A stretch of DNA of 23,741 nucleotides from an uncultured Oscillospiraceae bacterium (GTDB taxonomy: Bacteria > Bacillota > Clostridia > UBA1212 > SIG427). The position numbers and the translations under genes were made by a program. Location of the stretch: assembly GCA_902465325.1 (NCBI GenBank), contig CABQMV010000014.1, forward strand, positions 1 through 23,741. Reading direction: 5' to 3'. The notes below the pieces were generated by a model. The model saw nothing but the letters and a program-made list of their open reading frames with translations. It was not told the origin of the DNA and searched no databases. Of the stretch, positions 14,421 to 21,495 are shown one piece after another. How positions within the stretch are numbered: the first letter of the stretch is position 1; every line of letters starts with the position of its first letter.

Positions 14421-16031
14421 ATGCTGACAGAAGAAATGCTGGCCTCAATAAAGAAAGTGGAAGCTACCAGAGACTCCAGGATTGGAGCAGATTTGAGAAA
14501 GATGACAGCAGAGGAGAAGGATGCTCTGCTGAAGCAATACCATCCCGACTATAAAGAAACGGGCTTTGAAACCTTACAGGTAGGCCCCAACAAGGGAGAA
14601 AAGGTACCTACGGAGCTTTGTCATTTACTCCAGGGTACAAGCCGCATTGCGGGAAAGGACATTGACCTTTCCCAGCCTGACTACGATGTAGATGTGCTGG
14701 TAATCGGCGGAGGCGGAGCAGGCTCCTCTGCTGCCATTGAAGCGGACAACGGCGGCGCGAAGGTCATGATGGTAACCAAGCTGCGTATCGGCGACGCCAA
14801 TACCATGATGGCGGAAGGCGGGATTCAGGCCGCGGATAAGGAAAACGATTCTCCGGCAACCCATTATCTGGATGCTTTAGGCGGAGGACATTTCTGCAAT
14901 AAGCCTGAGCTGCTGAAAAAGCTGGTATGCGATGCCCCGGGCGCTATTAAATGGCTGAATGAACTGGGGGTTATGTTTGACAAGGAGGAGGACGGTACCA
15001 TGGTCACCACTCATGGCGGCGGCACCTCCAGAAAGAGAATGCATGCCTGCAAGGACTATTCCGGTGCGGAAATTATGCGGGTGCTCCGGGATGAAGTCTG
15101 GAACAGAAAGATTCCCGTTGTAGACTATACGGCGGCTATTGAGCTGATCAAGGATACGGAAGGCAAGGCCTGCGGTGCGGTGCTCCAGAACATGGAAACC
15201 GGTGAACTCTTGATCGCCGGGGCAAAGACTGTCATTATTGCAACTGGAGGCGCAGGCAGACTGCATTATCAGGGCTTTCCTACCTCCAATCACTACGGAG
15301 CCACTGCTGACGGTCTGGTTCTGGGTTACCGGGCAGGGGCAGAGCTTCTGTATGCGGATACCATTCAGTACCATCCCACCGGTGTTGCTTACCCGTCCCA
15401 GATTTTCGGGGCATTGGTTACGGAGAAGGTCCGTTCTCTGGGCGCCCTGCTGGTGAATGTAGACGGCGTAGCCTTTATGAATCCTCTGGAAACCAGAGAC
15501 GTTACGGCTTCCTCCATTATCAGAGAGTGCAGCACAAACGGCAAAGGGGTGCCTACTCCCGGCGGCGGATACGGCGTATGGCTGGACACTCCTATGATTG
15601 ATATGATTCACGGAGAAGGCACCATTGAAAAGAGAATTCCTGCTATGCTCCGGATGTATCTGGAATACGGCATTGACATGAGAAAGGTGCCGATTCTGGT
15701 ATATCCTACTCTGCACTATCAGAACGGCGGTCTGAAGATTTCCGCCGACGGCATGACAGACATTGAGAATCTGTATGTGGCCGGAGAGGCTGTGGGAGGA
15801 ATCCACGGCAGAAACCGTCTCATGGGAAATTCTCTTTTGGATATTATTGTATTCGGACGGAATGCCGGTAAGAATGCTTCTGCAAAGGCTAAGTCTGTTT
15901 CCGTTGGCAAAATGACACTTGACCATGTTGCTGCTTTTGAAAAGGAGCTTCAGGCGGCCGGCGTGGTAAGTGACTGTGTTTCTCCTAAGCTTCTGCCTAC
16001 TTATACCCATGGAAGAACAAAGGAATTTTAA
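14421..16031 (+). CDS. Soluble fumarate reductase flavoprotein subunit (FrdA/SdhA/TfrA-like)
   Basis: The 536-residue FAD protein should reduce fumarate to succinate. The FAD motif GGGGAG is at 96-101, after an unusual extension of about 88 residues. All positions needed for fumarate reduction are identifiable by comparison with E. coli FrdA: H318 (QYHPTG), T334 and E335, R359 (ETRD, proton-donor arginine), H432 (LHYQNGG) and R466 (GRNRLMGNSL). The SHT histidine that binds FAD covalently in membrane enzymes is missing (DANTMMAEGG), so FAD is likely noncovalent. The large C-terminal helical domain is also absent. The ATG at 14421 is chosen over GTG at 14412 because of spacing to GGTGA. No membrane anchor subunit is encoded nearby. 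An alternative substrate cannot be excluded, but fumarase genes follow. Confidence 0.9.
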   Translation: MLTEEMLASIKKVEATRDSRIGADLRKMTAEEKDALLKQYHPDYKETGFETLQVGPNKGEKVPTELCHLLQGTSRIAGKDIDLSQPDYDVDVLVIGGGGAGSSAAIEADNGGAKVMMVTKLRIGDANTMMAEGGIQAADKENDSPATHYLDALGGGHFCNKPELLKKLVCDAPGAIKWLNELGVMFDKEEDGTMVTTHGGGTSRKRMHACKDYSGAEIMRVLRDEVWNRKIPVVDYTAAIELIKDTEGKACGAVLQNMETGELLIAGAKTVIIATGGAGRLHYQGFPTSNHYGATADGLVLGYRAGAELLYADTIQYHPTGVAYPSQIFGALVTEKVRSLGALLVNVDGVAFMNPLETRDVTASSIIRECSTNGKGVPTPGGGYGVWLDTPMIDMIHGEGTIEKRIPAMLRMYLEYGIDMRKVPILVYPTLHYQNGGLKISADGMTDIENLYVAGEAVGGIHGRNRLMGNSLLDIIVFGRNAGKNASAKAKSVSVGKMTLDHVAAFEKELQAAGVVSDCVSPKLLPTYTHGRTKEF

Positions 16032-16061
16032 TAGATTCAGAGCTTAGGAGGAATTGTTTTA

Positions 16062-17288
16062 ATGGATTTGTTTGACGGAGTCATTTCTATAACCGGAATA
16101 TCCTTTTTAATGCTGAGTGTATTTATTATTGCAGCAGTAGGCTATGCGCTTGGCAGGATTACTGTGAAAGGCGTGTGCCTGGGCACGGCCGGTGTGTTTA
16201 TTGTAGCGCTGCTGTTCGGAGCGCTCTTCTCTGGCACCATCAGTTCTACCGTGATACAGAAGCTTTCTGACGGTACCGTGGTTGATATCAGCGGCAATGC
16301 GCTGAAAATTGTAGAGAATCTGGGCTTGATTTTGTTTGTCACTGCGGTGGGATTTATTGCGGGCCCGAACTTTTTTAAAAACCTGAAAAAGAATTTCAAG
16401 TCCTATATTGTATTGGGATTGGTTATTATTGCTGTAGGCGGCTTGTCCTGCATAGCCTGTTATTATATAGGAAGAGGCGCTGAAGCGGATTCCAAGGAAT
16501 TTGTCGCTATGCTGGTAGGAATTCTGTCCGGATCACTGACCAGTACCCCGGCTTTTTCTGCGGCCAAAGCTACGGTGGCGGAACAGTACGAAAGTGCTGT
16601 TACAGTAGGTCACGGTATTGCCTATTTATTTGGTGTAATTGGTGTGGTGCTGTTTGTACAGCTGATTCCTAAGCTGATGAAGGCCAATATGGAGGAGGAA
16701 CGGGCTAAAATTGCCATCGTAGATACGGGAGATAAAAAGGAGTACAAGGGCAGGCTGATCCATATGGATCCTCACGGTTTCATGGCCTTTGCTGTGGCCG
16801 CCTTAATAGGGATTTTTATGGGTGCTGTTAAAATCGGTTCTTTTTCCCTGACCACTACTGGCGGCACCCTGCTCACCGCTTTGGTTCTGGGCCATTTCGG
16901 ACATATGGGTCCTGTGAATTTTACCATCAGCAAAAAGACACTGGAGATCTTCCGGGAATTTGGTCTTATGCTGTTTTTGATTGGCGCGGGGGTAGCAGGC
17001 GGTGCCAAGTTTGTGGAATATTTTAAGCCTATATATTTTATATATGGAATTATAATGACCGTATTGCCGATGATTGTGGGATTTCTTTTTGCCAAATATG
17101 TGCTGAAGCTGAATCTTCTGAACAATCTGGGCTCTATTACCGGAGGAATGACCAGTACGCCTGCTCTGGGGACTTTGATCAATGTGGCAGGTACGGACGA
17201 TGTGGCCTCCGCTTATGCGGCTACGTATCCGATCTCCTTGATTGCGGTGGTTGTGGTATCCCAGCAGCTGTGCAATTGGCTGGGCTGA
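16062..17288 (+). CDS. AspT/YidE/YbjL-family transporter, probable dicarboxylate (succinate) carrier
   Basis: The 408-residue membrane protein has two homologous halves, each with the family hallmark: GSLTSTPAFSAAK near 160 and GGMTSTPALGTLI near 366. About ten hydrophobic helices are visible. Known relatives are AspT (aspartate:alanine exchange) and SucE of Corynebacterium glutamicum (succinate export). The central hydrophilic loop is short (about 35 residues), so the RCK/TrkA_C domains found in many members are missing. Its place between fumarate reductase and fumarase suggests it exports succinate or exchanges it for malate, fumarate or aspartate (inference). AGGAGG precedes the ATG. It follows the flavoprotein gene by 30 bp in the same operon. 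Confidence 0.85.
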   Translation: MDLFDGVISITGISFLMLSVFIIAAVGYALGRITVKGVCLGTAGVFIVALLFGALFSGTISSTVIQKLSDGTVVDISGNALKIVENLGLILFVTAVGFIAGPNFFKNLKKNFKSYIVLGLVIIAVGGLSCIACYYIGRGAEADSKEFVAMLVGILSGSLTSTPAFSAAKATVAEQYESAVTVGHGIAYLFGVIGVVLFVQLIPKLMKANMEEERAKIAIVDTGDKKEYKGRLIHMDPHGFMAFAVAALIGIFMGAVKIGSFSLTTTGGTLLTALVLGHFGHMGPVNFTISKKTLEIFREFGLMLFLIGAGVAGGAKFVEYFKPIYFIYGIIMTVLPMIVGFLFAKYVLKLNLLNNLGSITGGMTSTPALGTLINVAGTDDVASAYAATYPISLIAVVVVSQQLCNWLG

Positions 17289-17331
17289 CAGCAGGGCTTT
17301 GGTGTGATATTTTAGGTTTGGAGGAACTTTG

Positions 17332-18177
17332 ATGATTAGAGATGTGGATGTAAAACTGTTGACAGACAACATCAAGGAGATGTGTATAGAGGCAACTCAT
17401 TTTTTGACGCCTGATATGGATGCGGCGTTAAAGAAGGCTACTGAGGAGGAAGAAGCGCCTCTGGGGAAGCAGGTTCTGTGCCAGCTGCAGGAGAATTTGG
17501 AAATTGCCGGCAAAGAGATGATTCCTATCTGTCAGGATACCGGAATGGCAGTGGTATTTCTGGAAATTGGTCAGGAGGTCCATTTTGTTGGCGGAAATCT
17601 TATGGACGCTGTAAATGAGGGGGTTCGCAGAGGGTATGTAGATGGATTCCTGAGAAAGTCTGTAGTAAAGGATCCTCTGATCCGTGAAAATACGGGGGAC
17701 AATACACCTGCCATTTTACACACGGAGATTGTACCCGGTGACAAGGTAAAAATTACGGTGGCTCCGAAGGGCTTCGGCAGTGAAAATAAAAGCCGTATTT
17801 TTATGCTGACTCCCGCGGATGGAATAGAAGGTGTCAAGGAGGCTGTATTGACTGCGGTAAAGGATGCAGGCCCTAACGCCTGTCCTCCCATGGTAATTGG
17901 TGTGGGTATTGGAGGTACCTTTGAAAAATGTGCGCTTTTGGCTAAAAAAGCACTGACCCGCAATGTATCTGTACGTTCTGAGATTCCCTATGTGAAGGAG
18001 CTGGAGGAAGAACTGCTGGAGAAAATCAACCGAAGCGGTATCGGTCCCGGCGGCTTAGGCGGCAAGACCACCGCTTTGGCTGTGAATATCAATACATATC
18101 CTACTCACATTGCAGGTCTGCCGGTAGCGGTAAATATTTGCTGTCATGTAAACCGACATGCAGTGCGTGAAATCTAA
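17332..18177 (+). CDS. fumA: Fumarate hydratase (class I, [4Fe-4S]) alpha subunit
   Basis: The 281-residue protein is the N-terminal half of a class I fumarase, split into two genes as is usual in Clostridia. Cluster ligands are C67 (ICQDTGM), C184 (CPPMVIGVGIGGTFEKC) and a cysteine in CCHVNRHA near the C-terminus. The enzyme interconverts malate and fumarate and is oxygen-sensitive. GGAGG lies 7 nt before the ATG at 17332. Tartrate dehydratase TtdA is the closest alternative and cannot be ruled out by sequence alone, but the fumarate reductase upstream favours fumarase. The gene follows the transporter by 43 bp and is separated from the beta subunit by an unusual structured spacer. The symbol is by convention for the split enzyme, not the E. 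coli isozyme. Confidence 0.9.
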   Translation: MIRDVDVKLLTDNIKEMCIEATHFLTPDMDAALKKATEEEEAPLGKQVLCQLQENLEIAGKEMIPICQDTGMAVVFLEIGQEVHFVGGNLMDAVNEGVRRGYVDGFLRKSVVKDPLIRENTGDNTPAILHTEIVPGDKVKITVAPKGFGSENKSRIFMLTPADGIEGVKEAVLTAVKDAGPNACPPMVIGVGIGGTFEKCALLAKKALTRNVSVRSEIPYVKELEEELLEKINRSGIGPGGLGGKTTALAVNINTYPTHIAGLPVAVNICCHVNRHAVREI

Positions 18178-18189
18178 TTGGGCAAAAAT

Positions 18190-18246
18190 GCAAAACTTAT
18201 GGTTTTGTTTTGGAAAACGCAAAACTTAATAGTTTTGCTTTGGAAA
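18190..18246 (+). repeat. Two tandem palindromic repeat units in the fumA-fumB spacer
   Basis: A unit of 27-28 bp occurs twice in tandem. Each starts GCAAAACTTA, turns back as GTTTTG, and ends TTTGGAAA. Each is itself an inverted repeat (CAAAAC / GTTTTG), and the second copy is the more perfect. They begin 12 bp after the fumA stop codon. They may slow polymerase or protect mRNA ends; no function is demonstrated by the sequence. Confidence 0.8.
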
Positions 18247-18307
18247 TTTGAACTTCGCACCATAGGTGGAGATGCGAACTTTCTCCTTGAGAAAGAAGTT
18301 CAAATTT
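18244..18307 (+). repeat. Three-way-junction-like inverted repeat upstream of fumB
   Basis: AAATTTGAACTTC (18244-18256) and GAAGTTCAAATTT (18295-18307) form a perfect 13-bp outer stem. Inside it, TTCGCA / TGCGAA (18254-18278) and TTTCTC / GAGAAA (18280-18294) form two further hairpins. As RNA this could fold as a three-way junction ending just before the fumB ribosome binding site (AAGGAGG). It could be a small mobile palindromic element or an expression-tuning or processing structure. Confidence 0.75.
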
Positions 18308-18324
18308 TATAAGGAGGAAATAGT

Positions 18325-18876
18325 ATGGATAGAAAGATGAATGTACCGATTAGTAAGGAAGACGCCAAGAGCCTGAAGGCAGGTGATTATGTATATCTGA
18401 CAGGCACCATATATTCTGCCCGTGACGCAGCGCACAAGAGGATGTCTGAGGCACTGGAAAAGGGAGAGCCGCTTCCCTTTGATATTAAGGGAAATGTCAT
18501 TTACTATATGGGACCTTCTCCGGCAAGAGAGGGACGTCCCATCGGAAGCGCCGGGCCTACGACGGCAGGCAGAATGGATCCCTATACACCGGCCCTGCTG
18601 GATCTGGGAATGGGCGGTATGATTGGAAAGGGAAAAAGGACCCAGGAGGTCGTGGACGCTATTATCCGAAACGGAGCTGTTTATTTTGCGGCGGTAGGAG
18701 GCGCAGGCGCCCTGCTGTCTCAGAGGATAAAAGCTTCCGAGGTGATTGCATACGATGATTTAGGTCCTGAGGCTATCAGAAAGCTGGAAATAGAGAATTT
18801 GCCTGTTGTTGTGGTAATTGACAGCCAGGGAAATGATTTGTACAAGACGGCGATCGCCCAGTATAAAAAGGATTAA
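18325..18876 (+). CDS. fumB: Fumarate hydratase (class I) beta subunit
   Basis: The 183-residue protein is the C-terminal half of class I fumarase. It has the conserved opening (DAKSLKAGDYVYLTGTIYSA RDAAHKR), then YYMGPSP, GSAGPTTAGRMD and GGMIGKGKR, and VGGAGALL, all typical of the Fumerase_C domain that shapes the substrate site with the alpha subunit. AAGGAGG lies 8 nt before the ATG. It is the last gene of the operon and is followed by a terminator. The 147-bp gap to the alpha gene, filled with palindromes, is unusual for two subunits needed in equal amounts. As with alpha, tartrate dehydratase is a less likely alternative. Confidence 0.92.
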   Translation: MDRKMNVPISKEDAKSLKAGDYVYLTGTIYSARDAAHKRMSEALEKGEPLPFDIKGNVIYYMGPSPAREGRPIGSAGPTTAGRMDPYTPALLDLGMGGMIGKGKRTQEVVDAIIRNGAVYFAAVGGAGALLSQRIKASEVIAYDDLGPEAIRKLEIENLPVVVVIDSQGNDLYKTAIAQYKKD

Positions 18877-18905
18877 GATCTTTTCCGATATTTTAAAGAC
18901 GTAAG

Positions 18906-18940
18906 AAGACTGTCTTTCTGCAAAAGAGAGACAGTCTTTT
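18906..18940 (+). terminator. Intrinsic terminator closing the hdr-flx-frd-fum operon
   Basis: AAGACTGTCT and AGACAGTCTT form a 10-bp stem, extended inwards by four more pairs (one G-T), and the stem end runs into TTTT. It lies 30 bp after the fumB stop codon. Confidence 0.88.
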
Positions 18941-19123
18941 ATTATGGCTTTGAGCTGGTTGCGTATGCGGGAGGGTTTCAAAGAGAGAACGGAAGGCGTG
19001 TTACAATAAAAAACAGGTAAAAGATAATGTATAATAAATTCAGAAAAATTGTGAGACCGACGCCGAAAAAAACGTACTTAATGGGTGAAAGCGCTTTTAG
19101 GTCAGACAGGGGAGGTGAACAGC

Positions 19124-19395
19124 ATGGATGATCTGGGAATTATAGCACTCTATTTTGCAAGAGATGAGCAGGCAATTAAAGAAACGGATGCAAAGTACGG
19201 CAAGCTCTGCTACAGGATTGCGTATAACATTCTAAATAACTATGAGGATTCTAAAGAATGTGTAAACGATACTTATGTGGGTGTATGGAATGCCATTCCG
19301 CCCACAAGGCCCAATAACTTTATGTCCTTTGTCTGCAGGATTGCAAGAAATCTGACCCTGAAAAAATTAGCATTTATGAGGTGTGAGAAACGCTG
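19124..19395 (+). pseudogene. ECF-type sigma factor, truncated after region 2
   Basis: The gene begins properly: GGGAGGTGA lies before the ATG at 19124, and the protein MDDLGIIALYFARDEQAIKE has the sigma-70 region 2 typical of ECF factors, including YEDSKECVNDTYVGVWNAIP and FMSFVCRIARNLTLKKL. Similarity stops near MRCEKR; the remaining residues to the TAG at 19501 are not sigma-like, and region 4 with its DNA-binding helix is missing. The cut coincides with the start of foreign coding sequence in another frame. It could not recognise a -35 element, so it is probably non-functional. The break marks the right edge of the native chromosomal segment. Confidence 0.75.
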
Positions 19396-19535
19396 TCTTG
19401 GTGTGTTTGTATCCCGACGGCAATCCTGCTCCCAAAGATTGCGTTTTTGCATTTGGCGGAACTGGAGGACGATTTGTTTCATTCGACCAAAAAGTTATTA
19501 GTGAAGATGAGTTTCATCTGGATATTACATGGTAA
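19395..19535 (+). pseudogene. Orphan C-terminal coding fragment joined to the sigma remnant
   Basis: In a frame different from the sigma gene an open stretch of about 46 codons reads VLVCLYPDGNPAPKDCVFAF, then GGTGGRFVSFDQKVI and ISEDEFHLDITW before a TAA. It has no start codon of its own and looks like the end of a real protein (balanced composition, natural C-terminus). I do not recognise the family. The junction with the sigma gene lies within about 19385-19395 and suggests a deletion or insertion that fused two unrelated genes. Confidence 0.45.
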
Positions 19536-19559
19536 CACGAGATAAAATAACTGCTTATA

Positions 19560-19601
19560 ATAATTCAGCCGGAGCTTCAATAGAGGCTCCGGCTGAATTA
19601 T
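19560..19601. repeat. 16-bp near-perfect inverted repeat at a gene breakpoint
   Basis: TAATTCAGCCGGAGC and GCTCCGGCTGAATTA pair perfectly over 15 bp, plus one flanking pair, around a 10-nt centre. Neither strand has a proper T-run after it. It starts about 4 bp from where similarity to a type III methyltransferase ends, so it may be a terminator transplanted by the rearrangement or the end of a lost element. Confidence 0.75.
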
Positions 19602-19604
19602 GTT

Positions 19605-19730
19605 TGCGTTTAATTCGCTTTCGATTTCTCCGAGGGCAATAAGCACCTCATCATCATCTTTATGTTCTTCACGGATGGTTTCAAGGAATGCCCGCAAGCG
19701 CTGACGTTTCTCTTGCGATAAGTTAGCCAT
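19605..19730 (-). pseudogene. N-terminal remnant of a type III DNA methyltransferase (Mod)
   Basis: The first 42 residues (MANLSQEKRQRLRAFLETIR, then EEHKDDDEVLIALGEIESEL) resemble the N-terminal helical segment of adenine-specific Mod proteins of gut Clostridia, which normally continues KKYGLVWEEHEE and then the catalytic domain. After NA the frame enters an inverted repeat and unrelated sequence, ending at 19479. AAGGAGG lies 9 nt before the ATG at 19730. None of the DPPY or SAM-binding motifs remain, so the product cannot methylate DNA. Assignment is from memory of the family's N-terminus, so moderate. Confidence 0.55.
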
Positions 19731-19810
19731 CGTTCTCATCCTCCTTATTTTTGCGCAATCTATTTATTAAATCTTAATATGTAATTTATTTTATTGATAA
19801 TGTGTTTTTA

Positions 19811-20020
19811 TTACATATTATTATCTATAAACTCCATAATTTCATCTATTGTAACATTGAGTGCTTTACATATTCGCCCTAAAACGTCGGTTGTAACATT
19901 ATCGCCATGCGTGAGTTTATTCATCGTATAATGACTCACTCCAGCCATTTCTTCGAGATCTTTCTTCTTCAGATCTCGATCAATAAGAAGTTTCCATAGC
20001 TTTTTATAGCTTACATTCAT
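19811..20020 (-). CDS. XRE/Cro-family helix-turn-helix regulator
   Basis: The 69-residue protein is a single XRE-type domain. KKKDLEEMAGVSHYTMNKLT forms the helix-turn-helix, followed by VTTDVLGRICKALNVTIDEI as the last helices. Such stand-alone Cro-like proteins regulate neighbouring genes by binding short palindromes. AAGG lies 8 nt before the ATG. The gene lies 80 bp upstream of the Mod remnant on the same strand, so it may once have controlled that restriction-modification system, and about 100 bp downstream of the terminator of the 350-residue gene. It appears intact. Confidence 0.88.
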   Translation of the reverse strand: MNVSYKKLWKLLIDRDLKKKDLEEMAGVSHYTMNKLTHGDNVTTDVLGRICKALNVTIDEIMEFIDNNM

Positions 20021-20121
20021 ATTCTTGACCTTGCTTGCATTTTATAAGTAAGTTGCTACTGCTTAGTATATCATATTGAGTCTGAAATTTCAAATATATG
20101 TTAGCGTTCAAAAACAAAAAT

Positions 20122-20174
20122 AGAGTAAAACAATCCGCCAAGATGTAAAAAGTCTTGGCGGATTATTTTACTCT
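20122..20174 (-). terminator. Long terminator hairpin overlapping the end of the 350-residue gene
   Basis: A stem of 9 plus 12 bp with one mismatch joins AGAGTAAAA-C-AATCCGCCAAGA to TCTTGGCGGATT-A-TTTTACTCT around a 9-nt loop. On the minus strand a T-rich tract (ATTTTTGTTTTTG) follows. The stop codon of the gene lies within the stem. Confidence 0.85.
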
Positions 20175-21220
20175 TGTCGCGAAGTCCATTTATAATCTTT
20201 TAGTACTTCAGCATTTTCACAAATCATTTTCCCTTGCTCGTCGACTCTCATTGAGTATCGAATTGGTTCTCCGCTGGATATATCTACATATTGTGCTTCA
20301 ATGACGGAGGGCGGGAATACAACAAAAGTTGCCGGTGGCACTTGAAACTTTGCAAACAGACTATTGTATCCCTCTTGAGAGGCCATTGGCGGGATTCTGG
20401 TGGATTCAATTTCAATGGCGAATATTTGTAATAGTGATGCGTAATGCATGAACTCTTCTGAAAAACTATCTTGTAGCGGAGCTATTGCAGCCATAAGTTC
20501 CACAAAATCATCATCCGTATAATTCGTATGATTGATCGGATCTAACGCGAATTTATCACCGACACGTATTTTCTGCTTTTCGAGTTCTGCAAACATATCG
20601 CAAACAAGCGCTTTCAGAAATTCTGATTCCTTTTTATCCTTTTTGAATTCTTTGATCGCAAATGCAACCCTTGGCGATAAATTTGGCGTACCTCTAATAA
20701 GTGTATCTCTTAATATTGCAAACTTCAGTGCAGTGGCTAGGAATAAACATAGACCTTCCACTTTTCCTTTTCCAATTGATATTTCTGAACTTCTTGCCAA
20801 ACACTCTAAAGTTATAGATACTTCCTCTGGAATAAATACATCGGTTTGAATAATATTCCATATTGCTGCCGAAAGGTCAGAATACTCATATGGCGATATT
20901 ACTTCAGGAATTATTTTTATGAAACGCTCTACGGCAATATCAATTGCTTTGTCTCTTGAAAATGTCTCTACTATACCTTTCACTACTGGACGTTCTCCAG
21001 TTCTCATTTTTGAAAGCGCCGTCTTATCAAATGAACTTCTGTCGCGCCCAAGCAATTCCACTTCTTCCTCTTTCGTCATAGCCGCCGACAAAAGAATGTA
21101 TCTATCTACATTTTCACGAGTAGGCTTAACAATTCCGTCAGTTTCTAGCAGAGTATTAAAAAAGCCACTGCAAAATTTTACAAATTCGCTTTCAAATGAA
21201 ATGTAATTCAGCTCTTGCAC
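20168..21220 (-). CDS. Unrecognised 350-residue protein in the accessory region
   Basis: I do not recognise this family. The start is GTG at 21220, with AAAGGTGG 9 nt upstream. The protein is mostly helical, acidic and soluble, with no signal peptide or membrane segment. Residues about 50-95 (LLGRDRSSFDKTALSKMRTG, then ERPVVKGIVETF) have a pattern similar to small DNA-binding or adaptor domains. A beta-rich C-terminal part follows from about 290 (PPATFVVFPPSVIEAQYVDI). It is AT-rich compared with the redox operon, is bordered by an XRE regulator, a methyltransferase remnant, a recombinase and an antirestriction gene, and has its own terminator. That setting suggests a defence or mobile-element cargo gene, which is inference only. 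Confidence 0.7.
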   Translation of the reverse strand: MQELNYISFESEFVKFCSGFFNTLLETDGIVKPTRENVDRYILLSAAMTKEEEVELLGRDRSSFDKTALSKMRTGERPVVKGIVETFSRDKAIDIAVERFIKIIPEVISPYEYSDLSAAIWNIIQTDVFIPEEVSITLECLARSSEISIGKGKVEGLCLFLATALKFAILRDTLIRGTPNLSPRVAFAIKEFKKDKKESEFLKALVCDMFAELEKQKIRVGDKFALDPINHTNYTDDDFVELMAAIAPLQDSFSEEFMHYASLLQIFAIEIESTRIPPMASQEGYNSLFAKFQVPPATFVVFPPSVIEAQYVDISSGEPIRYSMRVDEQGKMICENAEVLKDYKWTSRQE

Positions 21221-21243
21221 CCCATAAAACCACCTTTCGTTTC

Positions 21244-21286
21244 ATGTCAACTCAAATGCCAACTCTATGTCAACCTCATAGTCAGC
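21244..21286. repeat. Three phased direct repeats ATGYCAACYTC upstream of the 350-residue gene
   Basis: ATGTCAACTC, ATGCCAACTC and ATGTCAACCTC start at 21244, 21256 and 21267, and a degenerate fourth GTCAGC follows near 21281. Spacing of 11-12 bp is about one helical turn, as for operators that bind protein on one face. On the minus strand they read GAGTTGRCAT, and two contain TTGACA. Confidence 0.7.
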
Positions 21287-21495
21287 TACATTTAGATTTG
21301 CCTGCAATATAATATTAGAGTGTATTTGAAGCCGTGCGACTTATGCTTATTTGCACCAATTTATGATTTTGCTCGAATAAGACAAATTTGAAGAAATGGC
21401 GCAAAAATAGAAAACCACCTATCTGTGACGAAAAATATGCGGCTCTATGAGATAAGAAGATCTATCATAAGAGTAAAAACTGGTGCAGAAATAAA

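Noticed and set aside
14877..16010. 377-codon open frame on the minus strand
   Set aside because: It lies wholly inside the fumarate reductase flavoprotein gene, has no protein-like motif and no ribosome binding site; it is an antisense shadow of a GC-richer gene.
18190..18307. CRISPR array
   Set aside because: There are only two repeat units, each palindromic and directly adjacent without spacers, and no cas genes anywhere in the window.
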